A DNA stretch of 64,000 bases from Ctena decussata (lineage: Eukaryota; Mollusca; Bivalvia; Lucinida; Lucinidae), in contig OZ022508.1 of NCBI GenBank assembly GCA_963989385.1, forward strand, positions 33,874,166 through 33,938,165, read 5' to 3'. Positions 20,963 to 31,810 of this stretch are shown here, piece by piece (the first letter of the stretch is position 1; each line of letters opens with the position of its first letter). A program made the translations under genes and the position numbers. The notes under the pieces were generated by a model. The model made no database searches. It saw only the letters and a program-made list of their open reading frames with translations, and had not been told where the DNA came from.

Positions 20963-23900
20963 TCAAGCATGAAAACGCCTACTTTCATCTATAAATCTTT
21001 GCACCGCAAGGAAAATCCTTTCGTTTGTATGGTTGTCGAGATGACTGTCTCCTGAAAGCAAGACATTCAGACTTGGGGTACAATAAAGAGAAACGCAATT
21101 TATCATGTTGGTACGGATATGCTGATATCTAACACAGTCTAACAAGTAGTGTTTTGTAGACTCAACTGAGCCGCAGACACAAAGTGGGTCATCAATTATG
21201 TTTTTCGAAAATAGATGTTGGTTTAAAGAGCTACACCCTGTCCGTAATCTTGTATGTTGTATTTGTAGGAATCTAGTGCCAGTATAATAGTATTTAGGGA
21301 TTTTATGGACATCTTTGTTCAGTTGAAATTTAAAACTGGTCAAGGAGGTTGAATTTCGAACTTCTACCGGGAGCTCATTCCAGTCTCTTATAGATGATGG
21401 GAGAAAAGATTTATAGTACAACTGCGTTCTTGTTAATATCGGCCTAATATTTTGTGAGTCGCGTAAATTATACGTTGTGCCTTCAAAAGATTCTGGTACT
21501 AGTGAAGATAGATAAATGGGAGAAAGATTATTTTTCATTTTATAAAACATACATAATTTGTGTTTTGATCTTCTAACTTGTAGTGATTCCCAGCCTGTTT
21601 CGCGGTTTAACATATCAAGTGAAACTAATTTCGTTGCCCCTGTTACTACCCTAGCTGCTTCATTTTGAATTTTTTGTATTGCATTTACTTCATATTGTGT
21701 GATATTATCCCAAACGATATCCGAATATTCCAGGATGGGTCGAATAAAAGAAGTATATATTATTTGAAGAGATTCCCTATCGAGTAAAAATTTTAACTTT
21801 CTCATAATGTTTAATCGTTGCCATGCTTTAGAGGTTATGTAATCTATATGTTCGTGCCATGTACCATCATTAGAAAGAAATAAGCCTAAATGTTTGTGAT
21901 GTTTAACTTCTTTAATATGTTCATTGTTCATTTGTAAAGGCGGGTGTATATTTGCAATAGTTTTTCTTGACAAAAGCAGGGATTCAGACTTTGAAGGATT
22001 GAATTTAACAAGCCAAGTTTCAGCCCACTTATGAATAGTCTCCAAATCTTTATTAAGGATACTAGCTGTTTCGTTTGGGTCATCAACTATAAGATATAAA
22101 CTCGTATCATCAGCAAACAATTTCACATTAGCATTAATATTAACTACAATATCGTTTATATATAATAAAAATAAAAGAGGACCTAAAATAGAGCCTTGAG
22201 GAACCCCGGCTTGAATATACGCCCAATCAGAACTTGCTCCTGGTATAACGACCCGTTGTTTCCTGCCGGAAAGATAACTGGACAACCATTGTAAAAGACA
22301 TCCGTTAATTCCCACATTATTTAATTTAAACAGAAGCCCCCTATGCCAGACACGATCAAAAGCTTTACTTATATCACAAAATATTGCCCTTACTTCCTTT
22401 CCCTCATCTAGAGCTTTACAAAATACATTATAAATTTCAACAAGCTGGTTAGTAGTAGAATCCCCCGGGACAAATCCAGACTGTAAGCAAGTAATAATAT
22501 TTTGTTCTTTAAAGAAGTTGAATATATGCTTATGTATTATTTTTTCCATTACTTTACTTATTGTATTAAGTAGGGATATCGGTCGATAATTTATGGTTAG
22601 GGATGGGTCATCTTTTTTAAATAGTGGTGAAACGTTAGCTTCCTTCCATATACTAGGACAAACACATTTTGATAGGGAAAAGTTAAAAAGATCACATAAG
22701 GGCTGGGACAGAGGGGTAGCTAGCTCTTTAAGGATCCTATTATTTATAGTATCAGGGCCAGACGATTTTCCTAATTTCAAAGTTTGCAAAACAGATTTAA
22801 CTTCAGCGGGTGTGATTGATATGCTATCTAAGACAGCATTACCTTGGTTACCTATGTCAGGAATAGTTGCATTCTGGTCATCTAGAACTGTTTGGGCTAC
22901 AAAAAAGTCATTTAGAATATTAGCTTTGTCCAAACTTTCAGAATAGTAAACACCATCATGGAGTAAAGGAGGAATTGATGTATTTTGAGTCGGCTTTATA
23001 AAGGATTTCAGTGTTTTCCAATAGTCTTTACTACTAAGGTTTGTATTTTTAAGTTTGTATGCTAAGGAATCAATATAGTCTTTTTTAGCTTTACGCAAAA
23101 CTTGTGTTACCTCATTTCTAATTTTCTTATAAGAATTGTATTTTTCAGGACTTTTGTGAGCTTTATACTTTTTATATAAACGATTTCTTTTTCTCATTAA
23201 CTTTCTTATATTATTGTTCATCCATGGTAAATCTTGAGGCCTTACAGTAATGGATTTAGTTGGTATTGACTCGGATGCTATTTCTAGGAATTTGTTAGAA
23301 AAATTTAGTGCATACTGGTTTACATCTTCATTACGAACATTATTCCAATCAAAATCTGAAACCTTATTGCGAAGTTCATCATAATTTCCTTTTTCATACA
23401 GCCAAATTTTACGTTTAAATGGTTTAATAATTGGTTTCTTTAAGTTAAAAATACTATAAACAGGGCAGTGATACCTTACATCTTGCATCAAAAAAGGTTC
23501 TCCGACCCCGAACATTTCTATACTTTGCACATTACTTACCAGTATTAAGTCAATTAGAGTCGAGGAAAATTCCGTGAAATGTGTGGGTTCATTTATTAAT
23601 TGATGAAGATTATATTGCTTACATATATCTAATACTTTTTTCTCAGACTGGGGGTTTATCATATTTAGATTAAAGTCTCCTGTTATTACAATGTCTGTTA
23701 TGCCCGTATCAACTGCTAAACCAATAGAATTTTCAATATCAATGAGGACTTGAGGAGATGAACTAGGTGGTCTATAAAATGTACCTACAAGTAATTTCCT
23801 ATTTTTGATATTAAGTTCCAGCCAAACACATTCGATATTAAGTAGTTCTAAATCTTGTCTGCGTTTACAAGGGATATCATTTTTTACGTAAACAATTATA

Positions 23901-24316
23901 CCACCATGACTATCACCAATTCGGTCACGCCTAAATGGAGCTTTAAAGTCGTTAAATGAAAGATCATCACTTAAAATCGAATCATTTAACCACGTTTCGG
24001 TGAGAGATACAAGATCAAAGGTTGATAATTCAGGTTCTATTATATCGATTTTATGTTGCAAGCTTTGAACATTGTAATGTACCATGGAAAAATTTCCTTG
24101 AAAAACTGGAAAGTGAGATGAAGAGGAAGAGGAAGTCTCATTGGAGTCTGCAGATTGTGGCCCAGGATTTTTTTCTATGTCTCCAGCTTGATATAATATT
24201 AAAGACAGAAATACCAATGCTTCAAATTCATCAAACTTTCCAAGTCCTTTAATTTTGAATAAGCGAAAGCGGTGCATTCCAATTCGTGCCCTGTAAATGT
24301 TCAAATCAACAGACAT
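20963..24316 (-). CDS. LINE ORF: 2A leader, APE endonuclease, reverse transcriptase
   Basis: 1117 residues, uninterrupted. Order: a ~52-residue leader (basic, then hydrophobic ALVFLSLIL) ending in the 2A-like GDIEKNPGP (residues 45-53). APE endonuclease about 76-290 follows (YNVQS with N82, TETW with E107, GDFN with D214/N216, D256, RYHCP with H283), then a Lys/Arg-rich linker about 370-415. The RT is about 545-800 (NYRPISL from N576; catalytic FADD 734-737). A C-terminal Cys/His cluster has C1046, C1048, H1056 and C1061. The endonuclease should nick the target and the RT copy the element RNA there (target-primed reverse transcription). All key residues I can check are present, so the protein could be active. 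The start is chosen because MxVDxxxYRxRIGxH is conserved in the second LINE. No separate ORF1 is recognised. Confidence 0.95.
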   Translation of the reverse strand: MSVDLNIYRARIGMHRFRLFKIKGLGKFDEFEALVFLSLILYQAGDIEKNPGPQSADSNETSSSSSSHFPVFQGNFSMVHYNVQSLQHKIDIIEPELSTFDLVSLTETWLNDSILSDDLSFNDFKAPFRRDRIGDSHGGIIVYVKNDIPCKRRQDLELLNIECVWLELNIKNRKLLVGTFYRPPSSSPQVLIDIENSIGLAVDTGITDIVITGDFNLNMINPQSEKKVLDICKQYNLHQLINEPTHFTEFSSTLIDLILVSNVQSIEMFGVGEPFLMQDVRYHCPVYSIFNLKKPIIKPFKRKIWLYEKGNYDELRNKVSDFDWNNVRNEDVNQYALNFSNKFLEIASESIPTKSITVRPQDLPWMNNNIRKLMRKRNRLYKKYKAHKSPEKYNSYKKIRNEVTQVLRKAKKDYIDSLAYKLKNTNLSSKDYWKTLKSFIKPTQNTSIPPLLHDGVYYSESLDKANILNDFFVAQTVLDDQNATIPDIGNQGNAVLDSISITPAEVKSVLQTLKLGKSSGPDTINNRILKELATPLSQPLCDLFNFSLSKCVCPSIWKEANVSPLFKKDDPSLTINYRPISLLNTISKVMEKIIHKHIFNFFKEQNIITCLQSGFVPGDSTTNQLVEIYNVFCKALDEGKEVRAIFCDISKAFDRVWHRGLLFKLNNVGINGCLLQWLSSYLSGRKQRVVIPGASSDWAYIQAGVPQGSILGPLLFLLYINDIVVNINANVKLFADDTSLYLIVDDPNETASILNKDLETIHKWAETWLVKFNPSKSESLLLSRKTIANIHPPLQMNNEHIKEVKHHKHLGLFLSNDGTWHEHIDYITSKAWQRLNIMRKLKFLLDRESLQIIYTSFIRPILEYSDIVWDNITQYEVNAIQKIQNEAARVVTGATKLVSLDMLNRETGWESLQVRRSKHKLCMFYKMKNNLSPIYLSSLVPESFEGTTYNLRDSQNIRPILTRTQLYYKSFLPSSIRDWNELPVEVRNSTSLTSFKFQLNKDVHKIPKYYYTGTRFLQIQHTRLRTGCSSLNQHLFSKNIIDDPLCVCGSVESTKHYLLDCVRYQHIRTNMINCVSLYCTPSLNVLLSGDSHLDNHTNERIFLAVQRFIDESRRFHA
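24158..24181 (-). other. 2A-like ribosome-skipping motif (LINE 1)
   Basis: Codons 46-53 encode DIEKNPGP, matching the 2A consensus D-x-E-x-N-P-G-P. In the family, no peptide bond forms between the last G and P, releasing the upstream peptide while translation continues. Here that would separate a 52-residue leader from the endonuclease-RT protein. 2A-like motifs have been reported at the N termini of several APE-type non-LTR elements. Activity here is inferred. Confidence 0.88.
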
Positions 24317-24660
24317 ACTATGTTATACAATCAACGAGTGCACGAAAAAATTTCAAGGACACGAATAAGATGGCAAAAAATACCATTATACGAAAGTGAT
24401 TGTACTTGCGGATGACTTGAGGAGACAGTAACTTTGATATGAAAGGAAACATAAAGAAAGAAAACAGACTATAGCAAAAGAGCTTAAAAAGGGAAACAGC
24501 TAATGTACAGAAAACGTTGTAAGAAAGTAATACAGAAAACAAAACGAAGAAAAAAGAAACAAAAACAATAGACAAATTTAAACGTACGTAAATAAAGCGA
24601 ATACGAAGCTTTGGAATGTTATAGCACAAAATAAGATATGCGATAACAGGGTAAAGAAAA
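24317..24660 (-). other. Presumed 5' leader of LINE 1, with an upstream ORF
   Basis: Sequence just upstream of the LINE start codon. A 103-codon frame (24318-24629) of hydrophobic, T-rich composition ends in TAG one base before the LINE ATG (TAG-T-ATG). It has no domain and may be accidental. No similar frame was found upstream of the second LINE. Confidence 0.3.
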
Positions 24661-25605
24661 TGAAGAAACTTAAAGAAACTTTAAGTAGGAAACATCGCGA
24701 AACTTAATACTATCGCGAAATTCACAATTGACACGGAAATTATTAGCCTTGACCAGTACTACTCCGATGATATATCATCTGAGTCGAGAAGTCATAATTT
24801 CGCGGCAGTTCTCCAAGTTCTCAAAATAAGCAGTCGCGAAATTTCCTACTTCTCAGTAACTATTGCTATTTAAAGACAAAATTTTCAACAGAAACAAAAG
24901 AAGGAAAACATGAACATCGGGCACTGAAACAACATTCACGGGTATATACATCATCAAATTACAACAATTTATCAATAACTATTCATTTGTTTGCCCAACA
25001 GTAGTAAACATAGCAAATGAGCGTACATTATATACGTGTAAATATTTCACCCTAATCTGTTGCAACGTGATGAAAACACACACCATACTGAACCCGGTGG
25101 AAACCATCACCTTATTTCTTAGGACACAAGGTAATAGTCCCACATCAGTTCAATTAGTGTGATTTAACCTGTGCATTGTTCCCGATACCTACCTTGACGA
25201 AACGAAAAACAAGGCAGGTCTCAGGGACTGAAGCAAACAGGACATGGCAACACATTACTAGATTTAAGGTTGCCAAGTACATAAGTGTTTACCATGTTTA
25301 AATTCATAATAATTTCAATACTGATATTTGAAATTCAATTTTGCCCAAACCCAAAGTGATCACTTAAATACGTTAGACATTATATGTATGCATAATGAAT
25401 AGCTTTGACGTTTACATAATTACACATTTTTTACAATTATTGACCTTTGTCATGGCGAATATGCAGCTCTATTGACCTGCAAAGACAAAACAATATTCCC
25501 TGGCTGCCCTGTGAGTATAGCAGAATATTGACTGTCACTTGACGACGTATCAGACAATAAAAATAATGGGTCATATAATAATCAAAATTATCCTCCTCAG
25601 ACTAA
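24661..25605. other. Non-coding stretch, no gene seen
   Basis: No gene; no clear repeat boundary. Confidence 0.5.
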
Positions 25606-25705
25606 CAGTTGGCACACAACGCTGAAAAAATATCGAATCAACGTTGGTTCAACGCCACGACGTCGAATCAACGTCGATTCAGCGTTTTGCGTCCACTGCG
25701 ATTCG
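25606..25705. repeat. Short ACGTTGATTC palindrome
   Basis: About 100 bp. Inverted ends CAGTTGGCACACAACGCTGAA and TTCAGCGTTTTGCGTCCACTG (approximate), internal repeats of CGAATCAACGT and GATTC. Same style as 50309-50405 and 62853-62957. Confidence 0.6.
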
Positions 25706-26562
25706 AAATGTGTGGTTACACCGCCATGTTCATCCGTATCCCTACAAAGGCTAACAAGTTTCATAACTTCCTGCCGCTTCCCTGAAGATCTAAGCCCTCC
25801 GAAAAGGGAGTCCCCTCTTAGAGAAAAGAATTGGCTCACTGAGAAGCACACTCTTTCCTGCAGGAACCCACTGCCAGTAATAAGGGAGATAAAAGTGAAA
25901 ATGGCTGAACTGTCCTCACTGTAAGTGCACCGACCAGCTCAATAAGTAACAGCCTGTAAAGCATTATATCAAGGTCGACTCAACGTGTCAACGTATACTG
26001 CACGCCTACTAATATTCAAGCTGTACGGGACCAGCTCTATGTTGATATGTACAGAGCATAACCTTTTGCGTGACTTCCAATCTGCTTCCCTGGAGCACGA
26101 AAACTTCAAGAAAAGAATCAATTCCCAAGTAAAATATTTGTTCCATGATGAGCATATTCCTCTTCAAGAGCTTACCGCAAACACGAAGGGAGGGAAAAAA
26201 AGAGAGAAAAATGCAATGTTGCGCCCTCTGTGGGTGCACCAACTCACTCAAATAAGTTATAGCCTAAAAAGCAATATGTGTGACAATCATGATTAAAGCG
26301 AATGGACTTCATTTCAACGTTGCAATATCTAACCAGTTTCATACCTACTAGGATTAAAGGGAACAACTTTCATTTATTTCCTGTCTACTTCCCTGAAGGA
26401 CGAAGCCCTCCCAAATGGGATTTCACTTACAAGAAAGAGCAAATTCCATCATTCTAAAAGTGATCCCCATTTAGAGGGGAGGCAAAAACGAAAATGTCAA
26501 AGCTGCCTCCCTTGTGAGTGCGCCCATTCACCTGTATAAATAATAGACTGTAAAACATACAA
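25706..26562. repeat. Diverged ~300-bp unit repeated three times in tandem
   Basis: Units end near 25965, 26276 and 26560. Each carries TTCCTG-CTTCCCTG, AAGCCCTCC or its remnant, a GAGTGCACC-type block and a closing CCTGTAAAGCA-like block. This is the densest cluster of the diffuse GGGAAGCAA repeat. The reading frames over it (about 80-100 codons) have no domain and are not called. Confidence 0.6.
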
Positions 26563-26563
26563 T

Positions 26564-26964
26564 AAGGCCACGTTCACACGAGAAAAGCTTCTATGTCACA
26601 GAAACTTCAACAAAGAAAGCATGTCAAATTATTTGTCAAAGGAAATGTGTCAAAGAATCTTTGTCAAATAAACTTTGGCAAGGAAATATTTGCTGCAGTG
26701 TTCACACGGCCAAATTTTATTCGTCAAAGTTACCTGCAGCAATGAAACAAAATCTTTGTCACATTTTCGACGCTTACAGCAAGGCTCCTTGTCACACAAT
26801 CCCCAGCAAAGTTCCCCGCCTACACGGACAAATTAAATTTATCGAAGCAACCCTACCGCACATACTTGTCAAAGAGACACTGCCACATTCCGGCATCCAC
26901 ACGAGCACATTTTTCGTGGCAAACCGTCGTTGTCTCGGAAACTTTGCCCGTGTAAACGCAGCTT
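26564..26964. mobile_element. MITE with TAA flanks (PIF/Harbinger-like)
   Basis: Ends GGCCACGTTCACACG and CGTGTAAACGCAGC are inverted with a few mismatches; TAA borders both sides, as expected of a 3-bp duplication. The interior repeats TTTGTCAAA-like words. A 101-codon frame through it is not conserved with anything I know. Superfamily is inference from the 3-bp flank. Confidence 0.6.
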
Positions 26965-28315
26965 AACAAAATAGTCATTTCAATCCTACGATGTCGAAGC
27001 AACGTCGACTCAGTGATTCACACCAACTCAGACTGAAGGTGCATTAATACTTCTAGCTACATGTAGCACATTCTGATTTGTATTGAATGTTATCAAACAA
27101 TATCATGTTCATCAAAGTTGGTATGTGTTATAAAATAATTTAGTCATGGTGTTGGTAACAAAGTTTTTTAAGCAACTGAATGTTGGGGCTTGCCCATAAG
27201 TGCTGAAATCTGATGAACGTTGGGGTCTGCAACATTCAATGCATAGTGAAATAAATAGGGAACGCGAGTGATCACATTTTTCTGATATCATATTACATAT
27301 AAGTCGTTAGTGTTTGTAATAGTAAAGTTATGCGTGTCTATCATTTTTTTTTTCATTCAGTGACATCTAGTAGCCCACCCTGCTGAAAATAGACTATTTT
27401 TCTAAGAATATGGTGAAATTTTGAAAATCTGGCTGTTCTTAAGAACCAAATATTTTCTCATAACATTAAGATGATACCACACATAGTTGCTGATTGTACA
27501 GCAGTATTGTTTCTGAATGTAAAAATGAATTTTAAATATATTGTGTCTTTTAGCAGTTTCTTGTATTTTATTTCAGATGTCATCTTATCTTATGATTTTT
27601 CTCTAATTTTGTACCTAGTTAATTAAATCCGCCACATCAATAACATATCAAAAGAGTTCCTTTTATATTACATTAGCTTAATGGTGGAAAAATGCTGGCT
27701 GAAATTGGCCAAAATTCTCATAAATTTCTGGTCATACTGTAAATGTTTTAAACTAAACGAGAATAAATTTTCGCTTCTGTTTTGCCTTTGCTTTTGAAAT
27801 TTATAAACAGTTAAAACAACGAACAAGTAAAAAGTAAATAAAAATACAAGTATGAAAACTGAAAACAAACAGGAACGGACACAGATAAAAAGAAAATCAA
27901 CAAACAAATATGAAAAAGTGTTATTCTATCATTAATAGCCTGTTTAACTGTTGAGAAAAACTAAATTAGTATCGCACTAGAATCATCCCATTAACGGAAT
28001 AAGAAACAGTATTTTCCAGTTCTTTGTGATTGCTTAATACCTCTGAGCTTTAGCTGACGGCTAGATATTCAAATACTGACCATATAAATTGGGGTTAATA
28101 GTGTGTTGTGGCACTCAGTGTCTTGAGGGTTTGCACGAAGTCCCAAAGTCAAATAATATTTGCATATCATAATTTGCTGTGGCGGGGCTTGAAAATGGAC
28201 CCTCAGCCATGTGCCTACCGTAAATGCTCAAATCAGTCTACGAAGTTATGCAAACTTACAAGAATCTTTACTTTTCAATTTTCAAAATTCACTAGATTCC
28301 TAAATAGTGTATGCG
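26965..28315. other. Non-coding stretch, no gene seen
   Basis: Starts with a fragment of the ACGTTGATTC type (about 26977-27012). The rest is AT-rich with no gene. Confidence 0.5.
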
Positions 28316-28386
28316 AAGAGGGAAGACTCTGATCAGACTGCGCGGATACGCAGGCTGATCTGATTCTTCCCTGTGACCACATGCGG
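28316..28386. mobile_element. Fragment of GAGCCGCGACACG foldback (copy 4)
   Basis: Only the right-arm palindrome remains (GAAGACTCTGATCAGACTG ... GCAGGCTGATCTGATTC). No terminus is present. Confidence 0.7.
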
Positions 28387-29602
28387 TTAGGTACATTTTT
28401 ACGCGACGCCAATCATTTGGGTTTTTGGCACTTCGTAAGATATAATTTGCATAATTCGCGGCATTAAGCTCATTCTGCCAAATACAAATAATTTTGAAAG
28501 GCGAGAAATATTTTTATAGACGTCATTGAAAAATATTTATATTTTTTTTCTCTCAGGTTATTCGATGAAAATACCATCTGTTGTATCTTGAATATGGCAT
28601 CATTTGATAAATATAAAACTCGTATTTCAATGTAGTTCGGCTTCAACAGTAACTAATTCAATTAATGACGTTATATACAGAGCACACATTTGTTTGGGAA
28701 GGATTTGGTCGAAAGCTCATATTTTTAGCGTTAGACCAATTCCTAATGCAGTCTCATGTGCAGCGTCTTGAAATTTAACTTCTTCTGTGTATTGATCTGA
28801 GAGGAGCAGCACCAACATAACTATTTTGGTAATATTTCTTCACAAGAAAAAATATATATTGATGTAATAGAAGCTACAAGTAATGTGGCCAACGACAAGG
28901 GTTAAATAATACAGGACTGGTGCAGACAACCGGACCACGCTCAAGACCAGACCACTTGCAATTTGAGGGACGTTTGGGGTCAGCTTTGAAGATGAAGAAG
29001 CAAGTAAGGTCTTGAGTATACGGCCAGCCTCGGGGGTTCTTATGTTAACGAGTACTGAAATATAGTTACATGATATTTTTTTTAAATGAACGGGGGAAAA
29101 ATACCACGATAGTGCCAGTGAAAACCATCAACATTTGAACTATTAAAATCAGTATGCATATCATGTATTATAAGAATCTTATTACCGGTATTGTTTGCTC
29201 ACAGGCTATACTGCAGATCTAGAAGATTCTGTTTAGATTTTGGGCAAGCACAGACTTAGATGAGTTGTCACTGACAAACATATTCTAACAGCACTATTGC
29301 TCGCCTTTCATGTCCGATATGCGAAAAGAACAAATAATTTAACAAATATCTGTTTCATGAGCAAATCTAGTTATCAAGACCCCAAACCCACAAATTCAAC
29401 CTGGTAACGTTATCAACACTGACCGTGGGCTTTTATTACATTTGTTATCCCATTAGATTTATTTGAATTCGTTGTCTCTCCCGCGTAGCTCATAATTAGA
29501 TGTCTATCTTCAGCCGCCGCTCGGCTTTCAGAATAACAATTTGAAGTAATTCAATTGTCATCGATCTCAGCCTGTCATATACGTGAGTCTGTCATGTATA
29601 TT
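28387..29602. other. Non-coding; possible conserved element
   Basis: No gene. About 29440-29575 (TTTGAATTCGTTGTCTC, CATAATTAGATG, GAAGTAATTCAATTG) is not repeated elsewhere in the window and has the look of regulatory DNA. That is a weak composition-based judgement. Confidence 0.35.
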
Positions 29603-29840
29603 TGAGCCGCGACACGAGAAAACCAACAATGTGGTTGTGCGTCCAGCGCAGACTCAGATCAGCCTGGGCATCCGCCCAGTCTGATCAGAGTCTTCGCTGT
29701 CCGCATGGAGGTAGCTTAGATCCTTAGCTACCCTTTGAGCACTTAACGAAGAGTCTAGTCAAACTGGGCGGATTCCTAGGCTGATCTGAGTCATCACTGG
29801 GCGCACAACCACATTGTTGGTTTTCTCGTGTCGCGGCTCA
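29603..29840. mobile_element. Foldback element, GAGCCGCGACACG family (copy 5)
   Basis: Intact 238-bp copy with ATTT on both sides (ATATTT-GAGCC...GGCTC-ATTTATT). 'GGTTGTGCG / CGCACAACC' subfamily. Confidence 0.9.
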
Positions 29841-31407
29841 TTTATTGGTGCCTTGTGGTGTGTGTGAACAGGAACAAACTAGAACAACCGAGCCATCCAC
29901 ACAGTGTCTTTCCAATATACAGAAAATCTGATAATATTTGCTGTAGCTAATAATTAGATCTTTGTATGGTATATACAGAGCTTAAAAACCTTACCACATC
30001 TTTAGATGTGCTGGCTAAGATTTCCTATTCGAACACGCTCTAAGATCACACTGGCCTTATCTTATGGCAAGGCTCAAAGCCTTATACAAATGGCTAATAT
30101 CTTTGCCTATAATTAGATTCCTACATGACAGTAATATGTTTATGATAAAAATGTGAATATGTTAATGCTTCCTCTGCGTCTCTACTTACACGACTTCTAA
30201 GAAAGAAAACCCCTTAAAAGAGCAATTCTTTTCTTTGTTTAAGAAAACTCACATCTACGAAAGAGTACCATATACTGCTATAAAAAGCATACTTAATTAT
30301 GGCTACACGGTTTCTATGATTCCAACAGATCACTTAGGTTACTAATACCAACGAAATTTGATTGACTGTGAAAAAAAAGCAGATCACAGGTTACCAGTTA
30401 TGCGATCTGTCACTTCGTTATACTGTTCCTTTGTTGCGGATCACCTTTCACCAGTTGGATCTTCACAAACTATAGATGCAAAATATAGGTCATAGTTTTT
30501 ATTTAAATAGTTGATTGTCTTTTTCACAATGATAATAAATTAAATAGTTAATGCTCCCGTGGGATACTCTTACTTGTCACGTTGTAATTGATTCACCATT
30601 TCAAAGCAAGGGAATCGATTTGGTAGATCGATTTACCCATTTGTAACATAATTGCCGTTAGTAAAAATAAACAGAAATCTAAAACAAGCACTTTAATAAA
30701 CATGAGCAGTGTTTGCCTTGATAAATCTGCCGATATCAAGCCTATAATTATATCTAAGTGGAACGAGATTGTTGATAGTCCAATCCTGGTTTTATGTCCG
30801 TGAAACTTTACCATGGAAAAGTTTCGTGAAAATAAAACATCGCGAAATGACTTTGCTCTTCAGTTTTCATTAGGGTAAAGAAACATAACAAGACTGCAAA
30901 TTTAAACTTTGCAAATACTTCCTTAAAATCAAATGCGCGAAAGCAATTACATGTACATGTACATGGATATGGTGAATTTAGAGGTCCATTTTGAGATGAA
31001 TAATCATAAACATTTTGATTCGACTTTTTACTTCAAGTATTTATCTAAATAACACTGAAATCTCCTAAATATCTAGGGTTTGTAGTGAACCACTAATACC
31101 TAGTGTCCCTTAAATATGCAGACCAAGATAAGACGCCACCAAACGCGGCGTCTGATCAGGGTCTACACTAATTACATAAGACAAAATGTGTTTCCCCTTA
31201 GAATGATAATAAGAATAGTAATGAAACAATAATGGTAATAATAATGATAAAGGTGAAAAGGAAATAAAACAGACACCCACTGATTGACAAATGGACTCAT
31301 CCATTTAATAACGATAAAAATTGCTATTGAGAAAAAATGTGTTGAGAGGAAACCTACATGTTGGGATACTAAACCGAGTGTCAAGCTTACATCTTGAAGG
31401 ATAAATC
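29841..31407. other. Non-coding stretch
   Basis: No gene. About 30610-30755 is the partner of the old repeat at 10195-10325. About 31098-31180 is an internal fragment of the TTAACCCATTAATGC MITE family (CGGCGTCTGATCAGGGTCTA). Confidence 0.5.
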
Positions 31408-31625
31408 TGAGCCGCGACACGAGAAAACCAACTAAGTGGTTGTACGCCAAGCGCAGACTTAGATCAGCTTGGGCATCCGCCCAGTCTGATCAGAGTCTTC
31501 GCTGTCCGCATGGAGGTATTTAAGCGCTTAGCGAAGAGTCTGATCGGACTGGGCGGATGCCCAGGCTGAGCTGAGTCTGTGCTTGGCGCACAACCACATT
31601 GTTGGTTTTGTCGTGTCGCGGCTCA
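31408..31625. mobile_element. Foldback element, GAGCCGCGACACG family (copy 6)
   Basis: Both termini present; 218 bp because about 20 bp around the central GTAGCT stem are missing. Flanks (ATCT and AAAT) do not form a clean duplication. Confidence 0.88.
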
Positions 31626-31749
31626 AATGTGTTAAGATGAAACTTACATGTTGGGATACTATACCGATCTTGAAGAATAAATACATACTCAGCCATTAAG
31701 TATACAGGAGACAATGCACAAAAATCGACATGACTGTTTACCAATCCCT

Positions 31750-31810
31750 GCCCCAAACACCAAATGGGAAAAGACAACAAAGAGGCACACAAAGCAAAAC
31801 AAGAGACAGT
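31750..31810. repeat. Fragment of the strand-asymmetric repeat
   Basis: CCCAAACACCAAATGGGAAA followed by an A-rich, T-poor stretch matches the start of 19130-19870. It is interrupted by foldback copy 7. Confidence 0.5.

Larger units (their letters stand above)
20390..24316 (-). mobile_element. Full-coding APE-type non-LTR retrotransposon (LINE 1 of 2)
   Basis: One long ORF (20963-24316) plus a ~570-bp 3' region. The 3' region was delimited by comparison with the second LINE: both have a pyrimidine-rich tract after the stop, a GGARACAGATTTA block, TATTTGTGT and AATAAA just before the end. The 5' boundary is unknown and may extend upstream of 24316. No target-site duplication was identified. 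CR1/jockey-like by domain order; clade not resolved. Confidence 0.85.

Noticed and set aside
22593..22946. A 117-codon plus-strand frame, antisense to the LINE
   Set aside because: Shadow of the LINE reverse-transcriptase coding sequence.
26661..26966. A 101-codon frame
   Set aside because: Lies within a TIR-bounded MITE and is explained by its short internal repeats.
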